Positions 1 through 8,223 of a stretch of DNA of 64,000 nt are shown here, piece by piece. The notes under the pieces are model-generated. The model had not been told where the DNA came from and searched no databases. It saw only the letters and a list, made by a program, of their open reading frames with translations. The position numbers and the translations under genes were made by a program. Each line of letters begins with the position of its first letter. The first letter of the stretch is position 1. Source of the DNA: Desulfosporosinus orientis DSM 765 (lineage in GTDB: Bacteria > Bacillota > Desulfitobacteriia > Desulfitobacteriales > Desulfitobacteriaceae); contig NC_016584.1 of assembly GCF_000235605.1 (NCBI RefSeq), forward strand, positions 3,640,001 to 3,704,000, written 5' to 3'.

Positions 1-395
1 TTAGCCCATCCTCCTGAAGGTTCTAAGATCACAACCGGTTTAAGATTCAAATAAGCGGCAGATAACTCTCCTAAGGTACCGTTACCGCCGCCCACCATAA
101 TAAGAGCATCTGAAGAATGGACAAGAATTAAACTGCGATAATCAAAACTCAATCCCGTATTAATAGGGATATCAATGTACTTATTGGCCCGCTCCATTGT
201 ATCTCCCGGCAAAATCCCAACCACAAGTCCATTGGCTGTTTTGGCTCCTTTTGAGGCAAACTCCATCACTCCATTCGTACCGCCTGTTAGGAGAATTGCT
301 CCCCGCAGAGCAATCTCACGCCCTATTTCCAGGGCCAATTGCTGCAATTCTGCCGGTATCTCTCCAGATTGTCCGATAACTCCAATGCGAATCAT
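1..395 (-). CDS. TIGR00725/LOG-like Rossmann protein (3' end cut by window)
   Basis: The reading frame starts at the ATG at 395 (MIRIGVIGQSGE) and runs off the left edge, so the C-terminus is missing. Visible motifs are an N-terminal beta-strand/Gly motif (IGVIGQSG), TGGTNGVMEFASKGA and a PGGxGT-like loop (MVGGGNGTLGEL). These are typical of the small lysine-decarboxylase-like (LOG/TIGR00725) family, which binds nucleotides or cleaves nucleotide monophosphates. The exact substrate cannot be assigned. A small membrane-protein gene lies 30 bp upstream on the same strand, so the two may be co-transcribed. Confidence 0.75.
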   Translation of the reverse strand, partial: MIRIGVIGQSGEIPAELQQLALEIGREIALRGAILLTGGTNGVMEFASKGAKTANGLVVGILPGDTMERANKYIDIPINTGLSFDYRSLILVHSSDALIMVGGGNGTLGELSAAYLNLKPVVILEPSGGWA

Positions 396-425
396 TGCTT
401 TGCCTCCTTTTAGTCAAAGTATTCC

Positions 426-599
426 TTATCTTGAGATCACTGTCTGAATCATTGGCAATCCATAATAAACAACAATAAGGATTACAGCAATAGTTAGGGC
501 TAACTTAAATAATTTTTTCAGAATAAAGCCCAAGGCAAGGATACCTAAGCCACCAATTATGATTGTTTTAAGTCCCAGTCCTAAAAAGAAATGCTCCAT
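426..599 (-). CDS. small hydrophobic membrane protein, 57 aa
   Basis: This short frame starts MEHFFLGLGLKTIIIGG and is preceded by a GAGAGGGG ribosome site 6 nt before the ATG. Nearly all of residues 5-50 are hydrophobic apart from a KKLFK stretch, so two membrane segments joined by a short basic turn are likely. No family is recognised. It is placed directly upstream of the LOG-like gene on the same strand. Support is the good ribosome site and the coherent membrane-protein composition. Confidence 0.55.
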   Translation of the reverse strand: MEHFFLGLGLKTIIIGGLGILALGFILKKLFKLALTIAVILIVVYYGLPMIQTVISR

Positions 600-864
600 T
601 GTTTTCCCCTCTCTTAATTGGAATAGAAAGTTATTCTTTCGTTTAATACCTACTAATCATAACACGGGCTAAAAAAAGAAGAAATAACCATGATTGTTAA
701 TAATATCTTCCTTGGCTCCCCAGACCGGGGTGTTTTCTGTTATCAGATTGCTTATAAGTTTTAAGAAGGAAATTGGGGAATTAACATAGAATTCCAGAAT
801 TATAAGTGAGATCCTGTCTCCAGTTACACTATTTATAAATCTGTCTGGAAGGAGTGTTGTCGGA

Positions 865-1665
865 ATGTCACAACTTAGCAATCCCCTTGACATTTACAAA
901 TTTCTCCCTAAATCCAACTGTAAGGCTTGTGGGGTCGCAACATGTTTAGCCTTTGCCGCAGCAGTAATCAAGGGAGAAAAACGTATCAATGAATGTTCTC
1001 CGCTAAACGACGACCTCATACGAGAGCTGGACGAAAAGATTGTCAAACATCCCTCGCCTGAAGAACAATTGAAACAAGCCCTTGTACCCCTGAAAAAAGC
1101 AATAGCATCCGTGGATTTTCCTGCCTCTGTGCAACGATTAGGTGCTTCTCTGACCGGTGATAAATTAACTATTAAATCTTTGGGCAAAGATTTCTCTGTA
1201 GATTCTGAGGGAACCATTACCTCTCCCTGTCATATCAATGTCTGGGTAGCCGCTCCCTTGCTAAACTATATTATTGACAGCGCAGGCAAAGACCCTTCAG
1301 GAAAATGGGTTACTTTCAGAGAGCTTAGTCATGAAACTGTATGGGATTCTTTTTTTGAACAAAGATTTGAAAAACCTCTCAAACAACTAACGGATTCTTA
1401 TCCGGATCTTATAGAAGACATGATTTATATTTTTAACGGCAAACACGTTGAAAGTAAGTTTTCCTTTGATATTTCCCTGGTTTTGCACCCTTTGCCAAAA
1501 CTCCCGATTCTTTTTTGTTATACCAAACCAACGGAAGACATCGACTCAAAACTCAATGTTTTTTTTGATACCTCAGCAAAGGATAATCTTAAAATTGACT
1601 CCATTTATAGACTTTGTGTAGGGTTGTTAACCATGTTTCAAAAAATAGCTTCTAGTCACACTTAA
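865..1665 (+). CDS. Fe-S cluster/DUF3786 protein
   Basis: This is a 266-aa protein. The N-terminus (about residues 15-45) has CKACGVATC followed by a fourth Cys in NECSPL. This is the CX2CX4C-Xn-C pattern of the putative Fe-S domain also found in acetyl-CoA synthase corrinoid proteins. The remaining ~200 residues resemble DUF3786 (VWVAAPLLNYII, PSGKWVTFRELSH, LVLHPLPKLPILFCY). The family is common in anaerobes; its role is unknown, and handling of a one-carbon or redox cofactor is only a guess. The ATG has GGAAGGAG 10 nt upstream. It converges with the amidohydrolase gene ending 14 bp downstream. Confidence 0.8.
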   Translation: MSQLSNPLDIYKFLPKSNCKACGVATCLAFAAAVIKGEKRINECSPLNDDLIRELDEKIVKHPSPEEQLKQALVPLKKAIASVDFPASVQRLGASLTGDKLTIKSLGKDFSVDSEGTITSPCHINVWVAAPLLNYIIDSAGKDPSGKWVTFRELSHETVWDSFFEQRFEKPLKQLTDSYPDLIEDMIYIFNGKHVESKFSFDISLVLHPLPKLPILFCYTKPTEDIDSKLNVFFDTSAKDNLKIDSIYRLCVGLLTMFQKIASSHT

Positions 1666-1678
1666 CCTTTCGCCTTCT

Positions 1679-2854
1679 TTATAGCTCCTTGACAAGCTGC
1701 AGCTGGTTCATGGGAGTACCCACATCCAATCTTCCCAGTTCCGGTCTCCCCAAGATCTGGGCGTTCTCTGAAGTCGCTCTGCGGTACACCTCTAGCTTAG
1801 GAATCCCCGCCTTAATCATCCAATCCAATTCATCAGACAAGCTCTCTCCATGGGGTACTTGATAAGCCCCGGCATCTGTACCAACACCCAGCCTCACTCC
1901 TAAAGAATAGGCTTTACAGATTGTCTCTAATTGTCTGTCTAAAATCCTTTTTAAAGTATCAATTTCATGAGCTGAGTAACGATTAGAAGGATATTTAAGG
2001 ATATTTCCAATAGGCGCAACCGTAGGAACCCAAGCAATCCCCTTTTCTCTCATTAACTCCAGCTGGTCCGTCGTCATGTAGTAGCCATGCTCAATGGAAT
2101 CAACATTGGCCTCAATTGCCAGTGAAATTCCCTCTTCCCCGCTTGCATGGGCCATAACGAGAATACCTCGATCATGAGCAGTCTTGACAAGCTCTTTCAA
2201 TTCTTTGACAGTCCACTGACTGGGGCCAACCTTGTGAAAATCATCAAAGCGAATTAATCCTGTTACAATAACTTTCAACTGATCCAGCCCTTGAGCAAAG
2301 AAATCCTTTTCATTCTTCCGCCACTTAGAAAGATCCGGGAAACCTCGGCCAAGAAAGCGTCCATACATCCCTGCACGCCCCACCGCTTCATGGACAGAAA
2401 CCACCTCCGGTCCCTGCCATAAACCTTCCTTTACCTTGTTCTTTGCCTGCCAGGCAAATCCGGGCAGATCCCCGCCATCACGGATAGCGATGATCCCATT
2501 ATCCAAGTAACTCTGTAAATACAATTTGACATTTTTCTCTATGAGAGCAGGCTGATTCCAATTTTCCAGGCATTGAAAAAAGTCAAGGCTGTCCAGAGAG
2601 AGATGAACATGGGAATCGATCCAGCCGGGAAGAAGAAAATAAGCATGCCACTCTTCTCTTCCTTTATAAATAGTCTTATAGTCCTCTAAGGGCTGTAATG
2701 AACTCACCTTTCCAGCTTCCCATTGTAAAAGCACGGGCTGTGAGTACAAGCCAAGCTGGGGACTCCAGTACCCAGCAATTTTCATCTCTCCCTTATCAGG
2801 AATTTCCAGAGTTCTTTGTTCTGCACTGCACGAAATATACATTAAGCCTGTCAT
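1679..2854 (-). CDS. metal-dependent amidohydrolase
   Basis: The 391-aa protein has the amidohydrolase-superfamily pattern. It shows GWIDSHVHL (first metal HxH, about residue 78), a MAHASGEEG His strand, DSIEHGY (next His ligand) and GVGTDAG (catalytic Asp). The overall shape is that of the imidazolonepropionase/prolidase-like branch, which hydrolyses cyclic amides or peptides. The substrate is not predictable. No signal peptide is seen, so it is cytoplasmic. The ATG at 2854 touches a GAGAGGA motif; the next ATG at 2842 has better spacing (12 nt) and could be the true start. Confidence 0.85.
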   Translation of the reverse strand: MTGLMYISCSAEQRTLEIPDKGEMKIAGYWSPQLGLYSQPVLLQWEAGKVSSLQPLEDYKTIYKGREEWHAYFLLPGWIDSHVHLSLDSLDFFQCLENWNQPALIEKNVKLYLQSYLDNGIIAIRDGGDLPGFAWQAKNKVKEGLWQGPEVVSVHEAVGRAGMYGRFLGRGFPDLSKWRKNEKDFFAQGLDQLKVIVTGLIRFDDFHKVGPSQWTVKELKELVKTAHDRGILVMAHASGEEGISLAIEANVDSIEHGYYMTTDQLELMREKGIAWVPTVAPIGNILKYPSNRYSAHEIDTLKRILDRQLETICKAYSLGVRLGVGTDAGAYQVPHGESLSDELDWMIKAGIPKLEVYRRATSENAQILGRPELGRLDVGTPMNQLQLVKEL

Positions 2855-3003
2855 TCCTCTCTATTCCAGTCTTTTCGGCAAATTACACTCCGATATCTAA
2901 AAGAGCAAGAAGCGCCCAGTTTAAGGCTAAGCTTCTTGCCCTTGTTTTTATCTGGAATCACTTTTCTCCAGTACAATGTTTCCTTATCATTAAATATTTC
3001 GAA

Positions 3004-4191
3004 CTAAGCTTTTAATTCTTCGATCAGAGCTTTAAAACCCGGTAAAGCTTTCTCAATGGTTTTATAAGCAACACAATAGGCAATTCGCACATAACCAGGA
3101 CAGCCAAAGGCAGTACCTGGCACAATCAAGATATTCTTTTCGTTTGCCAACTTGCAAAACTCTGCATCGTTTTCGATGGGAGTTTTAACAAACAAATAAA
3201 ATGCCCCTTCAGGCTTAGTGCAATCATAGCCATAGGATACCAGCTCATTATAGAGAAGTTCCCGGTTTTGATTATAGGCCTCAAGGTTAACTTTAGCGTC
3301 TAAGCATTTCGCAATAACACGCTGAAATAAAGAGGGGGCATTAACGAAACCTAAGATGCGGTTGGCAATATTGGCCGCTGAAATAATATTTTCATAGTCG
3401 GCAGCCTGCTCCGATATAACCAAATACCCTATTCGTTCCCCAGGCAGGGAAAGAGATTTACTAAAGGAATAGCCGACAATGGTATTGGCATAGTACTTGG
3501 TTAAATAAGGCACTTCAACATTATTATAGGCCAGTTCCCTATAAGGTTCGTCTGAAACCAGATAGATATCTGTTCCAAATTCCTTTTGCTTATCTCTCAG
3601 TATTTCTGAAAGTTTAATGATCGTATCTTCAGAATATACCACTCCAGTGGGATTATTAGGGGAGTTGACAATTACAGCTTTTGTTTTTGGGGTTATTTTC
3701 CCTTTGAACTCTTCTAAATTGGGTTGAAAATCTTTCGTGTTTGGCGATATTACCACTAATTCCCCTTCGAAATTCTTAACATAGCTTCGGTATTCTCCAA
3801 AGAAAGGAGCGAAGGTGATAACCTCATCCTGAGGGTTCAGCAAAGTTTTCAGGATTACATTTAACCCGCCTGCGGCACCCACAGTCATAATAATGTTGTT
3901 GTGGGTAAAGGCTGTACTGTATTTTTCATTAATTGAGTTGGCGATAGCTGTCCTGACATCTTCATAGCCAGAATTATTCATATAGCCGTGAACGCCCAGA
4001 GAATTTTTGTCATTAGCAATTTCAATGATTGCCTTTCTTACTTCTTCAGGCGGCTCAACACTGGGATTCCCCAGGCTAAAATCATAGACATTTTCCGCTC
4101 CATAAATACCGGCCAATCGCTTTCCTTCTTCAAACATAGCTCTAATAACCGAACTGCTTTTTACCTGCTCCTGCATTTTTTGGGATATCAT
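3004..4191 (-). CDS. PLP-dependent class I/II aminotransferase
   Basis: The 395-aa fold-type I aminotransferase contains NSPNNPTG (substrate/cofactor loop), SDEPYREL (PLP Asp-x-x-Tyr), the PLP-lysine region YSFSKSLSLPGERIGY and the C-terminal RIAYCV arginine. It probably transfers an amino group from an aspartate- or aromatic-type donor to a 2-oxo acid. The specific substrate cannot be read from the sequence. The ATG at 4191 is chosen over the in-frame TTG at 4200 because AAAGG lies about 10 nt before the ATG but only 1-2 nt before the TTG. Confidence 0.9.
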   Translation of the reverse strand: MISQKMQEQVKSSSVIRAMFEEGKRLAGIYGAENVYDFSLGNPSVEPPEEVRKAIIEIANDKNSLGVHGYMNNSGYEDVRTAIANSINEKYSTAFTHNNIIMTVGAAGGLNVILKTLLNPQDEVITFAPFFGEYRSYVKNFEGELVVISPNTKDFQPNLEEFKGKITPKTKAVIVNSPNNPTGVVYSEDTIIKLSEILRDKQKEFGTDIYLVSDEPYRELAYNNVEVPYLTKYYANTIVGYSFSKSLSLPGERIGYLVISEQAADYENIISAANIANRILGFVNAPSLFQRVIAKCLDAKVNLEAYNQNRELLYNELVSYGYDCTKPEGAFYLFVKTPIENDAEFCKLANEKNILIVPGTAFGCPGYVRIAYCVAYKTIEKALPGFKALIEELKA

Positions 4192-4241
4192 GTTGATCAA
4201 ACCTTTCTTTTAAAAGCTTAATAGAATTGAAATTCATAATT

Positions 4242-5069
4242 TTAAAAAGCAATGATTAATCCGGATTCCCCCGCATAAGTTGCAATCGTTGCTCCCATAT
4301 AATGAATAATAATTTCTTTGGGGTGATAACGCTTTTCCAGCTCTTGGGCAAGAAATTCGGCATCCGGGAGGTTGTCCACGTGAGTTATGCCGATAACACG
4401 ATTCGAGATGTCGGTACACAATTCACCCACCAGGTCTATGACCCTGCGCAGCGATTTATTGCGCCCCTGAATTTTTTCTAAAAACTCAACGTCTCCTTCC
4501 ACATTATGAAGGATAGCTTTAATATGTAAAATTTTTGCCAAAGATCCTTGAAACCTGCTGATTCTGCCTCCTTTGACGATGTTTTCCAGGGTATCCAAAA
4601 GAATAAGTATTTGCATTTCTTTACGATAGTTTGTTAATTTCGTTAATATTTGATCCATGGCAAAACCCGCCTGGGCCATTTGAGCAGCTTGGGTTACTTG
4701 CAGACCATGTCCCAGAGATCCTCCCTCGGTATCAAAAACCACCACCTCAGGATTCCCCGATAATTCCTTTCCCAGATTTGCTGAACTATAACTGCCGCTC
4801 AATTTTGATGAAATAGTTAAACATAAAATCTCCCCTTGCTTTGCAAGCTCAGAGAAAACCTTAGAATAGAGAGCCGGAGCAGGCTGAGATGTCCTAGGCA
4901 GAGTTGGTGATGCCGCCATTTTCTTATAAAACTCCTGAGGGGTAATATCAATATTTTCTACATATTCTTTGTCATTTATATGAATGGTCAAAGGAACCGT
5001 ACGAATATTATATTTTTCTAACAGATGTTCAGGGATATCTGCTGAACTATCCGTTACAATTTGAATCAT
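4242..5069 (-). CDS. DegV family fatty-acid-binding protein
   Basis: The 275-aa protein starts MIQIVTDSSADIP, the DegV N-terminal signature, followed by VPLTIHINDKEYVEN. It also has SPTLPRTSQPAP, TISSKLSGSYSSA and VFDTEGGSLGHG, the conserved lipid-carboxylate pocket motifs. DegV/FakB proteins present a bound fatty acid to FakA kinase for acyl-phosphate formation; no fakA is in the window. The start is placed at the ATG at 5069 because GGAG lies 8 nt upstream. The in-frame GTG at 5078 overlaps that ribosome site. Confidence 0.9.
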   Translation of the reverse strand: MIQIVTDSSADIPEHLLEKYNIRTVPLTIHINDKEYVENIDITPQEFYKKMAASPTLPRTSQPAPALYSKVFSELAKQGEILCLTISSKLSGSYSSANLGKELSGNPEVVVFDTEGGSLGHGLQVTQAAQMAQAGFAMDQILTKLTNYRKEMQILILLDTLENIVKGGRISRFQGSLAKILHIKAILHNVEGDVEFLEKIQGRNKSLRRVIDLVGELCTDISNRVIGITHVDNLPDAEFLAQELEKRYHPKEIIIHYMGATIATYAGESGLIIAF

Positions 5070-5244
5070 AAATTTCACTCCACGATGTTTTATAGGTTTT
5101 GTATCTATATATTAAATTATAATTCTCCCTTTTTGATTTCGATGAAAAAGCGGATAATCCTGCCAAGAATTTGGATATTTTATGACAGGATTCTTTTATC
5201 ATCAGTAATCTAAATCTTTATAGAATAGCCAAAAATATAGAACT

Positions 5245-6009
5245 CTAATTTTCTACACCCATAGACTCCCGCAATAACTGCCAAGCCCCTTGACGATAAT
5301 TAGCAGTCAGCGCTCCCAGAGAAGTCATCAGACAATCTCTATCCAGCAAAATTGCAGTTTCTCCTTGGGACTCGATCCCCTTGACACTCTCCGTCAGAAT
5401 TTGAAGTCCATTAGGTAATTCAGTTAATGAGCTGCCGGTTCCGACAATCCACCTAAAGTGAATTGATAGTTCACAATATGATTTTACAGCAGCCTTTAAT
5501 GCTTCGGCAGTTAGCTCAGCTCTTAACGCTATCTCTTCAGATGTTTCAGGTTTAGTTTTTATATGTTTATTCCTGTTCGTACTATGGCTTTCAACCAATG
5601 GTAAGGAGTTTGAAGTTACTGAGTATACCGTGATTGATTCTTCTTCAAGTTTAAGTACTAAAACATCTCCTACCTCTTCATATATAAGCTGAACTGCTAT
5701 CATCATTGCTTCCGAAGCAGGTAAAATCCCTTCATTAAAATAATTTGAAGCAATACCCTTGGAATTTAAGCCTTCAAATTGTATGGGATAAACAGCATAA
5801 AATGGCATATCGGTTATTGAACCCCAAGGACCGATCTCTTTTTCTAAGTCAGCCATGGCCTGTTTGACTCCCAGACTAATATCCCCTTCCTGAACGGTCG
5901 TAGGAAAAGTTCCTTGACCAAGCAGCTTTGGATTCTCAGAATTTAAATTACCAAAAGCATTCACAACAGTTATTTCACTACAAATTTCAGCAACTAACAC
6001 CTTTAGCAT
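5245..6009 (-). CDS. shortened MutL/GlmL-like ASKHA protein
   Basis: The 254-aa product starts MLKVLVAEICSEITVV. In MutL/GlmL (accessory proteins of B12-dependent mutases, ASKHA fold) this strand reads roughly DIGSTTTK; here the Gly-Ser-Thr phosphate loop is changed. Further MutL-like blocks are GQGTFPTTVQEGD, WIVGTGSSLTELPNG and LLLDRD-like ILLDRDCLMTSLGAL near the C-terminus. It is much shorter than usual MutL (over 400 aa), so the middle domain is missing. No mutase is nearby. It may be a repurposed, non-ATPase relative; the assignment rests on motif resemblance only. Confidence 0.5.
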   Translation of the reverse strand: MLKVLVAEICSEITVVNAFGNLNSENPKLLGQGTFPTTVQEGDISLGVKQAMADLEKEIGPWGSITDMPFYAVYPIQFEGLNSKGIASNYFNEGILPASEAMMIAVQLIYEEVGDVLVLKLEEESITVYSVTSNSLPLVESHSTNRNKHIKTKPETSEEIALRAELTAEALKAAVKSYCELSIHFRWIVGTGSSLTELPNGLQILTESVKGIESQGETAILLDRDCLMTSLGALTANYRQGAWQLLRESMGVEN

Positions 6010-6202
6010 ATCTTCTCCTCACTTTGAATAATTTTTCCATTTAATTATCCTTCCCTTAAATAAAAAAAGTACGCAAGCTAAAACTGCTGGTTAAACTTTC
6101 TATTCCAACCAACAACTTGTACTATCTTTTTAAGTAGTCAGCATGTATACTCTTCCTTACAAAGCTTTGAAGACGGCAAGCAATAAGAAAGGAGCAATAT
6201 AA

Positions 6203-6874
6203 GTGAAAAAAAGCATAATACTATTAGTTTTAGTGGTATTAGCGTTTTTCTCCTCAGCTTCAGTAACTCAAGCTGCAGTATTTAAGGTTGGATCAGCAGG
6301 ATCGGATATTCGTGTTTTACAATCAGAACTTCAAACCTTAAACTATGATGTCGGTCCGGTAGACGGCATTTTCGGAAGTAAAACTCGGGCTGCAGTTGAA
6401 GCTTTTCAACGCGACCATAATTTAATGGTTGACGGCATCGTTGGTCCTCAAACCCAAAAGGCCCTGGATGATGCAAATATTCAGCCATCAGAAAAAACAC
6501 AGCGTTCTGAGACAACGGAACAGATTATTAATACCGCTAAAAGTTTCTTAGGGGTCCCATACAAATGGGGAGGCGCTTCACCAGATGGCTTTGATTGTTC
6601 TGGATTTACAAGCTATGTTTTTGCCACCCAAAATATATCCTTAGCACGCGTTAGTCTTGATCAATATAGAATGGGAACTTCTGTAAGCTTTAGTGATCTG
6701 GCTCCGGGAGATTTAGTTTTCTTCACCTTTAGTTCAAGCAAACTAGTAAGTCATGTGGGCATCTATATTGGTGACAACCAGTTTATCAGCGCAACCAATA
6801 GTAAAGGAATTGCGATCTACAGCTTTTCTCCATACTGGAGCAACGCCTATGTTGGCGCAAGACGTGTTTACTAA
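6203..6874 (+). CDS. secreted NlpC/P60 peptidase with peptidoglycan-binding domain
   Basis: The GTG start follows AAAGGAG by 8 nt. Residues 1-24 form a signal peptide (KKSIILLVLVVLAFF...TQAA). Residues ~30-90 are a PG_binding_1 repeat (LQSELQTLNYDVGPVDGIFG, TRAAVEAFQRDH, VDGIVGPQTQ). Residues ~105-223 are an NlpC/P60 domain with catalytic Cys in FDCSGF and His in SHVGIYIG, preceded by the usual GVPYKWGG. It should cleave gamma-D-glutamyl-meso-diaminopimelate links in the cell wall. It is a single-gene unit closed by a hairpin terminator. Confidence 0.93.
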   Translation: MKKSIILLVLVVLAFFSSASVTQAAVFKVGSAGSDIRVLQSELQTLNYDVGPVDGIFGSKTRAAVEAFQRDHNLMVDGIVGPQTQKALDDANIQPSEKTQRSETTEQIINTAKSFLGVPYKWGGASPDGFDCSGFTSYVFATQNISLARVSLDQYRMGTSVSFSDLAPGDLVFFTFSSSKLVSHVGIYIGDNQFISATNSKGIAIYSFSPYWSNAYVGARRVY

Positions 6875-6905
6875 GGCTTGTGAAAAAAATTCTATAACAA
6901 TTATT

Positions 6906-6930
6906 AAGGCCACGCGAAAGCGTGGCCTTT
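6906..6930 (+). terminator. hairpin terminator after NlpC/P60 gene
   Basis: A perfect 10-bp inverted repeat (AAGGCCACGC / GCGTGGCCTT) with a GAAA tetraloop lies 31 bp after the stop codon. The T-run is short (TTT, then TTTTTCTTTT 11 nt further). Confidence 0.75.
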
Positions 6931-7029
6931 AAACATACAATTTTTCTTTTAATTCTACTGATAAAACCATGCAAAATGTTTTGGAATACTAACAAATAAA
7001 GTTTCGTTACATACTTCCTGGTACATGAA

Positions 7030-7380
7030 TTATTTCATATAAAATTCAAAGTCTTGCTTAGCCATTCTTTCTTCCCAATCCATCTGCAGCAGCTCTAACT
7101 CATCAGAGTAGTCTGTTTTAGTTTCATCCTTTTCATATTCGAGATTTTCCAATATGCGGAATGTGAAATTAGCTTCTCCGTATTCCTTCCATTCCTTTTG
7201 TAATTCTCGATTTGGATATGAGCCGAAATCCAATTGAAATTTCACCCTGTTTATAGTTGCATTCAGCCTGAGCGTTCCCTCAATAAGACATTTGTTGTTA
7301 CGATTTGAGCGAATCATAAAAACACCCATCTCAGGCTTCAGCTGCCGGTATTGCTCTTTTAATTCTTTCTTTCTGTTCAT
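7030..7380 (-). CDS. GIY-YIG nuclease-like small protein
   Basis: The 116-aa protein reads PEMGVFMIRSNRNNKCLIEG near residue 20, which matches the GIY-YIG layout (G-V-F strand followed by N-K-x-L-I-x-x). It continues with LNATINRVKFQL, KEWKEYGEANFTFRILE (conserved Asn/Phe helix region) and an acidic tail with a W near the end. The canonical Tyr residues and the Arg/Glu catalytic pair are not clearly retained, so nuclease activity is uncertain. It starts 2 bp after the stop of the DUF6530 gene and must share its transcript. Confidence 0.7.
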   Translation of the reverse strand: MNRKKELKEQYRQLKPEMGVFMIRSNRNNKCLIEGTLRLNATINRVKFQLDFGSYPNRELQKEWKEYGEANFTFRILENLEYEKDETKTDYSDELELLQMDWEERMAKQDFEFYMK

Positions 7381-7382
7381 GT

Positions 7383-7862
7383 CTAATATCCCATCTCCCT
7401 CAGAATTCGTGCCAGGGTTCTTAAACGCTCGCCAATCAGCTCATCATCCACACTTAGTACCTGATTAAATAGTTTAATATCTTCATTGATTTTTTCGTTG
7501 TCTGTACATACGGCAACCGTCATGGCATCTCCCTGTAAACCAACTCTGTCTATAACAGGATTTTCGGTATCATATAGTTCCTGATATCGATAAGCATCAC
7601 GAAAATGGAGCTTCGTCCTGGATATCAAGATAGCAAGATCAAGGACTCTGTGCAGCGGCAATTCCTCTGATTGCCTAGACCACTTTTCGCCGGTATACCT
7701 CCATACTTTAGCCGATACATCAACTTTTCCCCGATCATTCCACTGTGCTAAGCCTAAGGAAAGACCTTTCGCATCAGAATTATAAGCGTATCGCCCATCA
7801 ACATTTTCATAGTTCTCTGAAACGATCACTGGTTTATGCTTAAGGGTGGTTGGTATTTTCAT
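7383..7862 (-). CDS. DUF6530 family protein
   Basis: The 159-aa protein starts MKIPTTLKHKPVIVSENY and has no recognised catalytic motif or membrane segment. The conserved-looking core includes LSLGLAQWNDRGKVDVSAKVW, LHRVLDLAILISRTKLHFRD and DRVGLQGDAM. I relate it to the uncharacterised DUF6530 family from memory. The ATG at 7862 is preferred to the in-frame TTG at 7877 because GGAGG sits 8 nt upstream. It is the first gene of a two-gene unit with the GIY-YIG-like gene, controlled by the promoter/palindrome immediately upstream. Confidence 0.7.
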   Translation of the reverse strand: MKIPTTLKHKPVIVSENYENVDGRYAYNSDAKGLSLGLAQWNDRGKVDVSAKVWRYTGEKWSRQSEELPLHRVLDLAILISRTKLHFRDAYRYQELYDTENPVIDRVGLQGDAMTVAVCTDNEKINEDIKLFNQVLSVDDELIGERLRTLARILREMGY

Positions 7863-7897
7863 GATTTTATCCTCCAATTTACGATTCAGTGTTAGTA

Positions 7898-7969
7898 TGT
7901 TAGTAGTTCAGTAAATTACTAATTTACTGAACTACTAACAAGTATAAAAACCCTGCCTCGAAAAGTCAA
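7898..7969 (-). promoter_or_regulatory. sigma-A promoter fused to a perfect 43-bp palindrome (operator)
   Basis: On the minus strand TTGACT (7969-7964), a 17-bp spacer and TATACT (7946-7941) form a near-consensus promoter. The base after the -10 box begins a perfect inverted repeat: 7940-7920 is the exact reverse complement of 7918-7898, 21 bp per arm around one central base. It therefore covers the transcription start and sits 36-78 bp before the DUF6530 ATG. A repressor operator or a 5' mRNA hairpin are both possible. Confidence 0.8.
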
Positions 7970-8128
7970 TAGTCTAAGCCATCGTGACTTGAACATGCTG
8001 TAAGAATTAAAATAATCGTTATGCCCCGTGACGCATTATAAAGTTTAGTTCTTAAAAATCAGCGACTTAAATTCTTAGGAAATTCTTAAGTTTAGATAAA
8101 AAGCATTTAAGGAAAAACCGACCTAAAT

Positions 8129-8165
8129 AAAAGGGAACTTTTGCCAACTGCAAAAGTTCCCTTTT
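8129..8165 (-). terminator. terminator downstream of ABC-F gene
   Basis: A 16-bp perfect stem (AAAAGGGAACTTTTGC / GCAAAAGTTCCCTTTT) with a 5-nt loop is flanked by A/T-rich runs on both sides. It lies 58 bp beyond the stop of the ABC-F gene. It looks bidirectional. Confidence 0.8.
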
Positions 8166-8223
8166 ATTTAATTCCAGCAAATATTATCTCTACCGTACAT
8201 GCCTGCAGATATAACTTTCAGCG

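Noticed and set aside
2698-3015. 105-aa plus-strand frame
   Set aside because: Mostly antisense to the amidohydrolase gene; the rest is an intergenic gap without a ribosome site.
5156-5192. Hairpin AATCCTGCCA / TGACAGGATT as terminator
   Set aside because: One mismatched pair, long 17-nt loop and no clear T-run; left unannotated.
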